Positions 33,863 to 42,324 of a stretch of DNA of 58,970 nucleotides are shown in pieces; position 1 is the first letter of the stretch, and every line of letters starts with the position of its first letter. A model generated the notes under the pieces. The model worked only from the letters and a program-made list of their open reading frames with translations, had not been told where the DNA came from and made no database searches. The DNA lies in assembly GCA_910585405.1 (NCBI GenBank), contig CAJUDO010000020.1, positions 1 through 58,970 on the forward strand, given 5' to 3'. Source of the DNA: an uncultured Peptococcaceae bacterium (GTDB taxonomy: Bacteria > Bacillota > Peptococcia > Peptococcales > Peptococcaceae). Both the position numbers and the translations under genes were made by a program.

Positions 33863-34435
33863 GTGAGCAATACCATGGAATCTTTTTTAGAATACAACAG
33901 AAATTTTGTGGCGGATAAACAGTATGAACGCTATACAACCAGTAAGTATCCCGACCGCAATGTGGCCATTGTGGCTTGTATGGATACCAGGCTGACAGAA
34001 TTATTGCCAGCGGCATTGGGGATTAAAAACGGTGACGTAAAACTGATTAAAAACGCTGGCGGTGTGGTGATGGCACCTTTCGGCAGTGTGATGCGCAGTC
34101 TCTTGGTAGCTGTATATGAGTTGGGCGTTACCGAGATTATGATTATCGGACATTATGATTGCGGTGTGCAGCATATGGATGGTGATTTGATGCTGGAGCA
34201 TATGCGGCAACGGGGCATCAGTCAAAAAAGCGTTGATTTCCTAGATTACTGTGGTTTTAGCGTGAAAAAATGGCTGACTGGTTTTTCCTGTGTGCAGGAA
34301 GCGGTACAGCAAAGTGTGGAGTTGGTAAAGGATCATCCGTTATTGCCCAAGGATGTCGTGGTGGCCGGGTTCATTATGGACCCGCTTACTGGAAAACTGG
34401 ATCGGGTGGAGGACGCGCAGAAGGAGAAATTGTAA
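33863..34435 (+). CDS. Beta-carbonic anhydrase-like protein
   Basis: A 190-residue beta-class carbonic anhydrase, a zinc enzyme interconverting carbon dioxide and bicarbonate. The zinc ligands and catalytic dyad are visible: CMDTRL (CxDxR) near residue 42 and HYDCG (HxxC) near 98; IKNAGG is the conserved strand between them. The start is GTG 33863, preceded by AAGGGG; no better ATG is in position. It has the short length of the type I/YadF-lacking anaerobic proteins. It ends the zinc-handling set and is followed by a shared convergent terminator. Confidence 0.88.
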   Translation: MSNTMESFLEYNRNFVADKQYERYTTSKYPDRNVAIVACMDTRLTELLPAALGIKNGDVKLIKNAGGVVMAPFGSVMRSLLVAVYELGVTEIMIIGHYDCGVQHMDGDLMLEHMRQRGISQKSVDFLDYCGFSVKKWLTGFSCVQEAVQQSVELVKDHPLLPKDVVVAGFIMDPLTGKLDRVEDAQKEKL

Positions 34436-34471
34436 TTTATTTTGCTGAAAAAATAAAAAAGAGCAAAACAA

Positions 34472-34496
34472 AGGGAGTGCAATCAATGCACTCCCT
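34472..34496. terminator. Bidirectional hairpin terminator
   Basis: AGGGAGTGCA pairs with TGCACTCCCT across a 5-base loop, between the convergent carbonic anhydrase and cold-shock genes. Both flanks are T-containing but short (GTTTGTG plus; TTTGTTTTG minus), so it can serve both. Confidence 0.7.
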
Positions 34497-34548
34497 GTTT
34501 GTGTTCAAATCTTTAATATATATTAAAATCTAAGATATTAATTTACAA

Positions 34549-34746
34549 TTAAAGTTTAACAACATTAGCAGCCTGAGGACCTCTTGCGCCTTCAACTACT
34601 TCGAATTCAACTTCCTGGCCTTCGTCCAGGGTTTTGAAACCGTCTTGTTCAATAGCAGAAAAATGTACGAATACATCTTTACCGTCTTGACCTTCGATAA
34701 AACCATAACCTTTTTCTGCATTAAACCATTTTACTTTACCCTGCAT
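34549..34746 (-). CDS. Cold-shock domain protein
   Basis: A 65-residue CspA-type nucleic-acid chaperone. The start is ATG 34746 (AAAGGATG before it); an in-frame ATG farther out adds a non-family N-terminus. The RNP motifs KGYGFIEG and VFVHFSAI are intact, and the length is that of a single cold-shock domain. A good promoter lies 55 bases upstream. The leader is short (about 45 bases), unlike the long CspA thermosensor leader of E. coli. It is monocistronic and divergent from nothing; hpf lies upstream on the same strand. Confidence 0.95.
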   Translation of the reverse strand: MQGKVKWFNAEKGYGFIEGQDGKDVFVHFSAIEQDGFKTLDEGQEVEFEVVEGARGPQAANVVKL

Positions 34747-34800
34747 GTGAATCATCCTTTCAAGATAGATAGCATAGTTACACACCGTAACTACTTATCT

Positions 34801-34829
34801 ATTATAACGGTATCACAAATAAATGGCAA
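34801..34829 (-). promoter_or_regulatory. Promoter of the cold-shock gene
   Basis: On the minus strand TTGCCA (34829-34824), a 17-base spacer and TATAAT (34806-34801). Confidence 0.75.
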
Positions 34830-34879
34830 GGGCTTTTCAGTAATTTGTTAGAAAAATATTCAAAACCTCTGAAAAAACC

Positions 34880-35410
34880 TTAATCAAGGGTAGGCTGAAT
34901 CAGACCATACTGGTTATCTTTTCGTTTGTATACTACATTGATGCTGTTGGTGTCTGCGTTCAGGAACACAAAGAAGTCATGCTCCAATAGCTCCATCTGC
35001 ATAATAGCTTCTTCTTCATCCATAGGTTTTACGACGAAGGTTTTGGTTTTAATTACTTTGCCATCTTCTTCTGCGGTAGCAGGAGCATCCGAAGGAACTT
35101 CGTTGATGGTCTGCACTTTGCTCTTGCGGTTGATTTTAGTCTTATATTTGCGAATCTGCCGTTCCAGTTTGTCCACAACGCCATCAATGGATGCATACAT
35201 ATCATTGGTTTCATCTTCTGCCCGAAGAATGTAGCGGTTCAGAGGAATCATAGCTTCTGTGCGATGTAATCCTTTTTCGACGACTAATGTAACAGTGACA
35301 TTCAAGTTAGCGTCCACAAAATATTTTTCAAGTTTAGCAAATCTTTTGTTGATATAGTCGGTTAATGGTTCTGTTACCTGAGTGTTCTTGGCTTTTATTG
35401 TGATTTTCAT
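34880..35410 (-). CDS. hpf: Long-form ribosome hibernation promoting factor
   Basis: A 176-residue long HPF that joins 70S ribosomes into inactive 100S dimers. The N-terminal domain (1-95; MKITIKAKNTQVTEPLTDYINKR, AEMTIPLN-like TEAMIPLNRYILRAED) binds the ribosome, and the C-terminal domain (about 120-176; KTFVVKPMDEEEAIMQMELLEHDFFVFLNADT) gives the dimer contact. The linker is about 25 residues with Ala/Glu. The length is normal for a Gram-positive HPF. It lies immediately upstream of secA, in the divergent orientation; a promoter is seen at 35481-35509. Confidence 0.93.
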   Translation of the reverse strand: MKITIKAKNTQVTEPLTDYINKRFAKLEKYFVDANLNVTVTLVVEKGLHRTEAMIPLNRYILRAEDETNDMYASIDGVVDKLERQIRKYKTKINRKSKVQTINEVPSDAPATAEEDGKVIKTKTFVVKPMDEEEAIMQMELLEHDFFVFLNADTNSINVVYKRKDNQYGLIQPTLD

Positions 35411-35480
35411 AAATGCCAGCTCCTTTCGAGTTAAAAAAATTGTGTCACAGACGGATAAAAAATATTTATCTGTTATTCAT

Positions 35481-35509
35481 ATTATGAACCATAAAGACGA
35501 TTTTGTAAA
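35481..35509 (-). promoter_or_regulatory. Promoter of hpf
   Basis: On the minus strand TTTACA (35509-35504), 17-base spacer, CATAAT (35486-35481), about 70 bases before the start. Confidence 0.55.
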
Positions 35510-35581
35510 TGCTTTTTTAAAAAAAATATAAAAAAAGAAGGGCTACTTCTGTTGAAAAGGGAATTTATGTCTGAAAGATTG

Positions 35582-35610
35582 TTTCAAGATTAGATTGATT
35601 GTGATATAAT
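35582..35610 (+). promoter_or_regulatory. Candidate promoter of secA-prfB
   Basis: TTTCAA (35582-35587), 17 bases, TATAAT (35605-35610), 69 bases before the GTG. The same TTTCAA-17 arrangement is found before the Asp23 gene. Confidence 0.55.
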
Positions 35611-35678
35611 ATAAACTGCGAATAGTATGAAAAGCTCTGCCTGAACGCAGATGCAAATATATTGAGGAGGTCAATTAC

Positions 35679-38183
35679 GTGGCTTTTGAATTTTTGAGAG
35701 GATATATTGAAAACAGTGATACGAAAAAAGATATAAAGAAGCTGCAGAAAGTTGTGGCGAAAATTAATAGCTTCACCGATGCGGTTGCGCAGCTTTCCGA
35801 TGAACAGCTGCAGGAAAAGACGGTTGAATTTAAGCAGCGTCTGGCAAAAGGAGAAACCTTGGATGATTTGTTGCCGGAGGCCTATGCTGTTGTGCGGGAA
35901 GCTTCGGATCGCGTGCTGGGAATGCGTCATTTTGATGTGCAGCTCATGGGCGGCGTCATTTTGCATCAGGGGCGTATTGCAGAGATGAAGACAGGGGAAG
36001 GGAAAACGCTGGTGGCTACGTTGCCGGTATATTTGAATGCCCTTACTGGAAAAGGGGTTCACGTGATTACCGTGAATGACTATCTGGCGACCCGCGACAG
36101 CGAACAGATGGGAAAACTCTATAATTTTTTGGGCTTGAGCGTCGGTTTGATTGTACATGGTCTGGATTTCAACCAGAGAAAAGAAGCATATAATGCCGAT
36201 ATTACCTATGGTACTAATAATGAATATGGCTTTGACTATCTGCGGGATAATATGGTAATGCGTCCTGAAAACATGGTGCAGCGGGAACTGAATTTTGCCT
36301 TGGTGGATGAAGTGGACAGCATTCTCATTGATGAAGCGAGAACACCGTTGATTATTTCCGGCGTAGCGGAAAAACCGAAAGATTATTATACAATGGTTTC
36401 GAAGATTATTCCTCGTCTGCGGGCTGAGGTAGATTATACGGTGGACGAAAAAGCTAAAAACGTAACCTTGACAGAAGAAGGGGTCAGCCATGTGGAACAA
36501 CTGCTGGGAATCAATAATCTAGCTGATGAAACCAATATGGAATTGGCTCATCATGTAAATCAGGGATTGCGTGCCCATGTAATCATGAAGCGGGATCGGG
36601 ATTATGTGGTAAAAGATGGACAGGTCATCATAGTAGATGAATTTACCGGCCGTCTGATGTTTGGACGCCGTTACAGCGAAGGATTGCATCAAGCCATTGA
36701 GGCAAAGGAAGGCGTAAAAATAGAAAAGGAATCACAGACTTTGGCTACTATTACCTTCCAGAATTATTTCCGCATGTATCACAAATTGGCGGGCATGACC
36801 GGTACAGCCAAGACAGAGGAAGATGAGTTCCGCAGCATCTACGGTATGGATGTGGTAATCATTCCAACCAACAAACCAGTGATTCGTGAGGACCGTCCCG
36901 ATGTAGTGTACCGCACGCAAATGGGAAAATATAATGCAATTGTAGAAAAAGTAGTGGAACGCTATGGAGCAGGGCAGCCTGTATTGGTAGGTACTGTATC
37001 CATTCAGATTTCCGAATTGATCAGCGAGATGCTGAAGCGGCGGGGGATTCCCCATCAGGTGTTAAATGCCAAGTATCATGAAAAAGAAGCCGAGATTGTA
37101 GCACAGGCAGGGCAGAGGCAGACAGTAACCATCGCTACCAACATGGCAGGCCGTGGGACAGATATTGTGTTGGGCGAAGGCGTGAAGGACTTAGGCGGGT
37201 TGTATATCATTGGCACGGAGCGGCATGAGGCCAGACGAATTGATAACCAGCTCCGTGGCCGTAGCGGACGTCAGGGCGATCCAGGCTTTACACAGTTTTA
37301 TATTTCACTGGAAGACGATTTGATGCGTCGTTTTGGCTCAGATAATATTGCCGGTTTGATGGATAAAATCGGCATGGATGACGATATGCCCATTGAAAAT
37401 AAAATGATTTCCAAGAGTATTGAAACAGCACAGAAACGGGTAGAATCACGGAACTTTGAAATTCGTAAAAATGTATTGGAATACGATAATGTAATGAACC
37501 AGCAGAGAGAAATCATTTATGCCCAGCGTCGTCAGGTGTTGATGGGTGAAAACATGAGTGCCAGCATTCAGGGAATGATTGAGTCTATTGCTACGGGAAT
37601 TTTGGAGGAAATTTCAGCAGCAGGAAAATATCCTGAGGAATGGGACTTAGATTTGCTGCAGCAACGTATGAATGAAGCATTTTTCCTACAGGCGCCATTG
37701 GATAAAGAAAAGATTTTGAAAATGGAAAAACAGGAAGTGGAAGCCTATCTGCATGAAACCGCTTTAAACCGGTATCGTCAGCGGGAAGCTGAGTTGGGTG
37801 CAGAACAGTTCCATGAAATAGAACGGCTGATCCTGTTAAAGAATGTAGATATCAAGTGGATGGAACATCTAGATGCCATGGATCAGCTGCGGCAGGGGAT
37901 CAATCTGCGTGCTTATGCGCAGCGCAATCCTGTGGATGAGTACAAAAATGAAGCCTTCGACATGTTCCAGCAAATGATAGCGGAAATCCAGTACGAAACC
38001 ATTCGGTTAATTTTCCGTGTGACCATTGTAGAAAAGCCGCAGGAACGGACGGATATCTTGAACGCTTCCCACGGCGATGAGGAAGCGGTGAAGAAACCAA
38101 AGGTCAACAAAGAAAAAATAGGCCGCAATGACTTGTGCCCATGCGGGTCGGGGAAAAAGTATAAACATTGCTGTGGAAGATAA
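35679..38183 (+). CDS. secA: Preprotein translocase ATPase SecA
   Basis: An 834-residue motor that drives proteins through SecYEG. The start is GTG 35679, eight bases after TTGAGGAGG. Motifs: MKTGEGKTLVATLP (Walker A), LVDEVDSILIDEARTPLIISG (DEAD box), MTGTAKTEEDEF, NMAGRGTDIVLG and the C-terminal zinc motif CPCGSGKKYKHCCG, which binds SecB or the ribosome in other bacteria. The order of the DEAD, preprotein-binding and helical scaffold domains is normal. prfB follows after 53 bases, a common Firmicute pairing, and they likely share a promoter. Confidence 0.97.
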   Translation: MAFEFLRGYIENSDTKKDIKKLQKVVAKINSFTDAVAQLSDEQLQEKTVEFKQRLAKGETLDDLLPEAYAVVREASDRVLGMRHFDVQLMGGVILHQGRIAEMKTGEGKTLVATLPVYLNALTGKGVHVITVNDYLATRDSEQMGKLYNFLGLSVGLIVHGLDFNQRKEAYNADITYGTNNEYGFDYLRDNMVMRPENMVQRELNFALVDEVDSILIDEARTPLIISGVAEKPKDYYTMVSKIIPRLRAEVDYTVDEKAKNVTLTEEGVSHVEQLLGINNLADETNMELAHHVNQGLRAHVIMKRDRDYVVKDGQVIIVDEFTGRLMFGRRYSEGLHQAIEAKEGVKIEKESQTLATITFQNYFRMYHKLAGMTGTAKTEEDEFRSIYGMDVVIIPTNKPVIREDRPDVVYRTQMGKYNAIVEKVVERYGAGQPVLVGTVSIQISELISEMLKRRGIPHQVLNAKYHEKEAEIVAQAGQRQTVTIATNMAGRGTDIVLGEGVKDLGGLYIIGTERHEARRIDNQLRGRSGRQGDPGFTQFYISLEDDLMRRFGSDNIAGLMDKIGMDDDMPIENKMISKSIETAQKRVESRNFEIRKNVLEYDNVMNQQREIIYAQRRQVLMGENMSASIQGMIESIATGILEEISAAGKYPEEWDLDLLQQRMNEAFFLQAPLDKEKILKMEKQEVEAYLHETALNRYRQREAELGAEQFHEIERLILLKNVDIKWMEHLDAMDQLRQGINLRAYAQRNPVDEYKNEAFDMFQQMIAEIQYETIRLIFRVTIVEKPQERTDILNASHGDEEAVKKPKVNKEKIGRNDLCPCGSGKKYKHCCGR

Positions 38184-38236
38184 GTGTTAAAGAGTAGAGA
38201 CTTGAAATAACATTCATACATGAGGAAGTGATTTTT

Positions 38237-39359
38237 GTGGATTTTGAAGTAAAAAAACAGTTAGAGGCAGCTCGCAAAATTCTCGAAGATTTGAGGGAGT
38301 CTCTTTGACTTTGCCGACAGAGAACGTCAGATTGCAGAATTAGAGAAAAAAATGGCAGAGCCGGATTTTTGGGATACGCCCGATGAAGCACAGCAGGTGA
38401 TGCAGAAAATTACAGGTTTGCGTAGCAAAATTGAGCAATTTAACGGTGTGAAAACCTTGGTAGAGGATGCCGAAACGTTATATGAGATGTGTAAGGAAAT
38501 GGGTGAAGATGAGGAATTGCTGCAGGAAGCAGCCGATGCGGCAGAAAAAGCCATGCAGGCTTTGGAGCAGATGGAGCTGGAAACCTTGCTCAACGGCAAA
38601 TATGACCGCAACAATGCCATTATTTCTATTCATCCTGGTGCTGGCGGTACCGAATCTCAGGACTGGGCCGATATGCTCTACCGGATGTATGTGCGTTGGG
38701 CAGAACGGCATGGTTTTGGAGTAAATCTTTTAGATTATTTAGCCGGTGAAGAAGCAGGGATTAAGAGTGTGACTTTGCTGATCAAAGGGGAAAATGCCTT
38801 CGGCTATTTGAAAGCAGAAAAGGGCGTACACCGCTTGGTGCGGATTTCACCTTTTGATTCGGCGGGACGACGGCATACCTCCTTTACTGCGGTAGAAGTG
38901 ATGCCAGAGGTAGAGCATGACAATGACATTCAGATTGATGAAAAAGATTTGAAGGTGGATACGTATCGCTCTACAGGCGCAGGGGGACAGCACATCAACA
39001 CGACAGATTCGGCGGTGCGCATTACCCATATGCCCACCGGCATCGTCGTACAGTGTCAGAGCGAGCGGTCCCAGATTCAGAACAGAGCTACTTGCATGAA
39101 GATGTTGACCAGCCGTCTGGTAGAATTGAAAATCAAGGAGCATGAACAGGAAATGGCTGCGCTGCAAGGAGAACAGCAAGATATCGGTTGGGGCAGTCAG
39201 ATTCGTTCATATGTATTCCATCCTTATAGCATGGCGAAAGATCATCGTACGAACATTGAAAAAGGCAACATTCAGGCAGTGATGGATGGGGATATTGATG
39301 ATTTCATTCAAGGCTATCTCAAGCAGCAGGCAGCAAGAGCCGTGCGCAAGGCGGAATGA
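38237..39359 (+). CDS. prfB: Peptide chain release factor 2 (programmed +1 frameshift)
   Basis: RF2 recognises UGA and UAA stop codons. Frame 1 starts at GTG 38237 (behind GAGGAAGTG) and codes 23 residues to CTT at 38303, where an in-frame TGA (38306-38308) lies; a +1 shift onto GAC 38307 continues for 350 residues to 39359, total 373. The shift site reads AGGGAG then TCT CTT TGA C, the standard RF2 arrangement. Protein motifs: GAGGQHINTTDSAVRIT (the GGQ loop that hydrolyses peptidyl-tRNA) and SPFDSAGRRHTSF (SPF, stop-codon recognition). It follows secA. This autoregulates RF2: low RF2 favours the shift. An annotation beginning at ATG 38352 would miss the N-terminus. Confidence 0.95.
38292..38309 (+). 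promoter_or_regulatory. prfB: Programmed +1 frameshift site of prfB
   Basis: TGAGGGAG acts as an internal Shine-Dalgarno-like element, followed by TCT, CTT and TGAC. The ribosome slips from CTT to the overlapping TTT, reading on in the +1 frame. Confidence 0.93.
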
Positions 39360-39393
39360 GCAGGAAAGATAGCTTGCAAGAGATAATTTTTGC

Positions 39394-39423
39394 TTGACTT
39401 TTCAAAAATAATTATGCTAAAAT
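39394..39423 (+). promoter_or_regulatory. Promoter of the MFS-CBS transcript
   Basis: TTGACT (39394-39399), 18-base spacer, TAAAAT (39418-39423), giving a leader of roughly 195 bases before the start codon. Confidence 0.7.
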
Positions 39424-39455
39424 ATACTCCATCTTAAATAAGAAAACGGTTAACG

Positions 39456-39527
39456 ACACACGTAAAGCTTGGCTTGTAAATCTGATTACGGGACCGTAAT
39501 GCAGATCGAAGGCCGGGATGCGTGTGT
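39456..39527 (+). ncRNA. Candidate riboswitch-like leader RNA
   Basis: A 72-base stretch folds as one long irregular hairpin: closing stem ACACACG (39456-39462) with CGTGTGT (39521-39527), an internal loop, GGCTT with AGGCC, a second internal loop, ATCTG with CAGAT, and the tip ATTACG with CGTAAT. It begins about 25 bases after the promoter and is followed by an intrinsic terminator before the transporter gene. It matches none of the riboswitch consensuses I know (TPP, FMN, SAM, purine, cobalamin, lysine, c-di-GMP, ykkC, fluoride, ZTP, preQ1, THF, Mn). The ligand is unknown. The structure is my pairing by eye and not computed. Confidence 0.5.
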
Positions 39528-39552
39528 TTTTGTTTGTCTGAAAAACATAGAG

Positions 39553-39605
39553 CGGCATCCATTGGTCTTTCTTTGCTGAGCCAACGGGTGCCGTTTTCCT
39601 TTTTG
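39553..39605 (+). terminator. Leader terminator upstream of the MFS-CBS gene
   Basis: CGGCATCCATTGG (39553-39565) pairs with CCAACGGGTGCCG (39581-39593), 13 positions with one mismatch and one G-U, then TTTTCCTTTTT. It lies before the ribosome site of the gene (AAGGAGGA, 39612-39619), so readthrough is needed for expression: an attenuation arrangement. Confidence 0.75.
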
Positions 39606-39627
39606 AATCAAGAAGGAGGAGTTTCTT

Positions 39628-41532
39628 TTGGAACAGAGCAATGTGATGAAGCATCAAATGGAGCAGGAGGTGAAAGGCAGAGGCAGTCACAGACCTGAGT
39701 TGATGATTTTTGTGGCAGCCTTTTCCGCATTTTTGGCTACATTTAACGAAACGTTTTTGAATGTAGCCTTCACGTCAATTATGGCTGATTTGGGAGTTGG
39801 CGTTGCCACGGTGCAGTGGCTTTCCACTGCCTATATGTTGGGTGCGGCGGTGATGGTGCCGATTTCAGCATTTCTGTATCGCAGTATTCCTACCAAACGG
39901 TTATATTTATTTACAGTAGGGCTTTTGGTTGTTGGCAGTGTAGTTTGCGGTTTGGCGCCAAATTTCATGATTTTATTGTTGGGCCGTATTATTCAGGCTT
40001 TGGGCACTGGGATGTTGATTCCCATTGGGATGAATATTACATTGGAAGTGGCACCAAAACGAAAATTGGGCACCTATATGGGGATTATGGGTGCGATGAC
40101 AACTTTGGGTCCATCTTCCAGTGTCATTCTGGCAGGATTGATTTTAGCGGTGGCCAGTTGGCATGCCATGCTTTGGTTTTTCTGTGCGTTGACAGTGCTT
40201 TGTATGATCTGTGGCGCATGCCTTTTGGATGATATAGCCTATTTAACCCATCCCAAACTGGATTTTTTGTCTGTTGTGGAAATCAGTTTAGCCTTAATTG
40301 GGATTTTATATGGAATTTCTACTATATTTTCCGGGAATTATTTGCTGGCTATTGGTGTGGTAATCATCGGATTTCTCTTCTTGGTTGCCTTTGTAAGTCG
40401 GCAAGAAAAGCTGGAACAACCATTAATCCGCCTGCAACCACTGAGGGTGAAGCCCTTTGCTGTGGGTGTGATCATCAATATGTTTTCGCTGATTGTCATT
40501 TTTGCGATGAACATTGTAACACCGATGTTTTTGCAGAGCGGGTTGGGGATTTCGCCTTTTGCCGCTTCCATGACATTGTTCCCGGCTATTTTGCTGTCCT
40601 GCGTTATTTCACCGCTGGCTGGTCGGATTTACGATAAGCATGGAGCAAAAATTTTGCTGCCTTTGGGATTTTTATTGATTGGTGTGGCCAGCGTGGGGAT
40701 GGCATTGGTTCATGTAACGGGGAACATTATCTTCTTGGCTCTGCTGTATATTCCTGTAATTTGCGGCTCCGCTTTGATTATCGGACCGGTACAGAGCCTA
40801 GCACTTTCCTATTTGAGTTTTGACGAGAATCCCCACGGTGTGACTGTGATGAGTACTGGTTTTCAGATTGCCGGCTGTATCGGTGCGTCATTGTTTACAG
40901 GTATTTATGCCATTTGTCAGTCGCCCAGCCATGGCTTCACGGTGGTATGTTTCTTGGCGGCGGTATTTGCCTTGGCAGGAATTGGATTGGCACTGTATGA
41001 AAACAGTCTCAGCGGTATTGTGACAACGGAAAAACCAAAATTGGTCGGCATCGCTGCGATTATGAAAACGGAGCCCTATAGTATTTCAGCTGAGGCCACT
41101 GCCTTGGATGCGCTGCACTGCATGGTAGAAAAGAAGACGACAGGTCTGCCTATTGTGGTGGCGGACGGCAGTGTAAAAGGATTTGTATCTGACGGCGATA
41201 TTATCCGCTACATGAACGGTCCCGAAAGTGAGGCCAATGGTTTTGCGTCTATGTATCCGCTGTGGTATAATGTGGGTGCTTTGGATGGCCGGTTGGCTGC
41301 TTTGGGGCAATTCCCTGTGATGGAATTGGCTACGAAAAGAGTAATCGGGATTGATGTAGAGGATGATATGCAGAAGCTGTTTCAGATATTTTCCGACAAA
41401 CGTATCAAAAAGGTGCCTGTATTGCAGCAGGGCAAACTGGTGGGCGTTGTGAGCCGCTCTGATTTATTGCGGCAGCTGGTAGGAAAATCACAGATAAACG
41501 GCGGAATAGAGTTTTCAACAGCAGACAAATAA
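39628..41532 (+). CDS. DHA2-type MFS transporter fused to a CBS pair
   Basis: A 634-residue membrane protein. The start is TTG 39628 (AAGGAGGA seven bases before); the first in-frame ATG is 39646. Residues about 25-465 are a 14-segment drug/proton antiporter of the DHA2 (EmrB/QacA) type, with motif-A-like LYRSIPTKRLYLF and motif-C-like GIMGAMTTLGPSSSVILAG. Residues about 485-625 are two CBS modules (AEATALDALHCMVEKKTTGLPIV; then KVPVLQQGKLVGVVSRSDLL). CBS pairs bind adenosyl nucleotides and gate transporters in some families; fusion to a DHA2 exporter is uncommon in my experience. Expression appears to be controlled by a structured leader and terminator. A strong terminator follows. Confidence 0.85.
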   Translation: MEQSNVMKHQMEQEVKGRGSHRPELMIFVAAFSAFLATFNETFLNVAFTSIMADLGVGVATVQWLSTAYMLGAAVMVPISAFLYRSIPTKRLYLFTVGLLVVGSVVCGLAPNFMILLLGRIIQALGTGMLIPIGMNITLEVAPKRKLGTYMGIMGAMTTLGPSSSVILAGLILAVASWHAMLWFFCALTVLCMICGACLLDDIAYLTHPKLDFLSVVEISLALIGILYGISTIFSGNYLLAIGVVIIGFLFLVAFVSRQEKLEQPLIRLQPLRVKPFAVGVIINMFSLIVIFAMNIVTPMFLQSGLGISPFAASMTLFPAILLSCVISPLAGRIYDKHGAKILLPLGFLLIGVASVGMALVHVTGNIIFLALLYIPVICGSALIIGPVQSLALSYLSFDENPHGVTVMSTGFQIAGCIGASLFTGIYAICQSPSHGFTVVCFLAAVFALAGIGLALYENSLSGIVTTEKPKLVGIAAIMKTEPYSISAEATALDALHCMVEKKTTGLPIVVADGSVKGFVSDGDIIRYMNGPESEANGFASMYPLWYNVGALDGRLAALGQFPVMELATKRVIGIDVEDDMQKLFQIFSDKRIKKVPVLQQGKLVGVVSRSDLLRQLVGKSQINGGIEFSTADK

Positions 41533-41614
41533 ATTGTTGCAAAGAAAAGCTTGATGCAGCGCCAATTCTAAAAATATTGACAGGTAAAAAGTCAGAAACT
41601 GCTATACAGAATAT

Positions 41615-41654
41615 AAAAAGACGGGGAAAAGCAATCGCTTTTTCCCGTCTTTTT
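41615..41654 (+). terminator. Intrinsic terminator after the MFS-CBS gene
   Basis: AAAAAGACGGGGAAAAGC and GCTTTTTCCCGTCTTTTT form an 18-bp stem with one G-U, loop AATC, ending in TTTTT. On the minus strand its A-rich arm also yields a T-tract, so it may stop mscL transcripts too. Confidence 0.85.
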
Positions 41655-41744
41655 CGTGCGTTCGTCTTTATTTTGCTCAAAAGTGTGCTTTATAGACAGA
41701 GCGCATGTCCAATTTGCTTTACATTGGAGCGGTTTTCTATAAGA

Positions 41745-42170
41745 TTATTTTGCCTGCTGCTGTTTAAGCAGATCGCGGATTTCTGTCAGTAATTCTTCTG
41801 TGCTGGGACCGGCTGGAGCAGCCGGAGCGACCTCTTCTTCTTTCTTTTTGTGCAATTTTGTGATTTGCTGCACGAAGAAAAAGATGCAGAAAGCGATGAT
41901 GAAAAAGTCAAATACATTTTGAATAAAGTTTCCGTACATGATGGCGGATTCTGCCTTAATGACTTCACCGGTTGCGCTGAGTTCTGCCGGACTCAAAACC
42001 AACTTCAGTGCGGTAAAGTCCGTGCCAGCGGTAAGAAAGCCAAAGAAAGGCATGATGATGTCGCTGACTAGGGAGCTGACGATTTTTCCAAAGGCTCCGC
42101 CAATGATAACACCGATGGACATGTCCAGTACATTTCCCTTGAAGGCAAATTCTTTAAATTCTTTCCACAT
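41745..42170 (-). CDS. mscL: Large-conductance mechanosensitive channel
   Basis: A 141-residue channel that opens under membrane tension and releases osmolytes. The N-terminus MWKEFKEFAFKGNVLDMSIGVIIGGAFGKIVSSLVSDIIMP is the classic first helix and TM1 region; TM2 is FIQNVFDFFIIAFCIFFFVQQI, followed by KLHKKKEEE and a C-terminal amphipathic helix. The periplasmic loop is of moderate size. Preceded by GGAGGAATTTGTT. Monocistronic; a promoter is seen at 42203-42231. It is divergent from the spoIIIA operon. Confidence 0.95.
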   Translation of the reverse strand: MWKEFKEFAFKGNVLDMSIGVIIGGAFGKIVSSLVSDIIMPFFGFLTAGTDFTALKLVLSPAELSATGEVIKAESAIMYGNFIQNVFDFFIIAFCIFFFVQQITKLHKKKEEEVAPAAPAGPSTEELLTEIRDLLKQQQAK

Positions 42171-42202
42171 AACAAATTCCTCCTGATTTTATTCTGTTGT
42201 AC

Positions 42203-42231
42203 AGTGTACCAGAATGATTGGCAGAAAACAA
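42203..42231 (-). promoter_or_regulatory. Promoter of mscL
   Basis: On the minus strand TTGTTT (42231-42226), a 17-base spacer, TACACT (42208-42203), about 33 bases before the ATG. Confidence 0.55.
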
Positions 42232-42294
42232 GAGATAATGTAGAAAAAATGGGGAAAATGTAGGACGAAAACAAATTGGACAAGGCTGAATTTT

Positions 42295-42324
42295 GTTCTA
42301 ATCCTTGGCTTGTCTGCATATAGT
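42295..42324 (+). promoter_or_regulatory. Possible sigma-E promoter of spoIIIA
   Basis: GTTCTAAT (42295-42302) and CATATAGT (42317-42324), spaced 14 bases, loosely fit the mother-cell sigma-E consensus (an ATA-like -35 and CATACAAT-like -10). No sigma-A promoter is clear here. It lies 41 bases before the spoIIIAA start. Confidence 0.35.

Noticed and set aside
34786..34879. Intrinsic terminator at the end of hpf
   Set aside because: The only hairpin (CCTTG/AAGG region) is four to five base pairs and overlaps the stop codon, so I do not list it.
39456..39527. Known riboswitch classes (guanidine/ykkC, ZTP, c-di-GMP, purine, THF, fluoride)
   Set aside because: The conserved nucleotides of each class are missing; I keep the element as unclassified.
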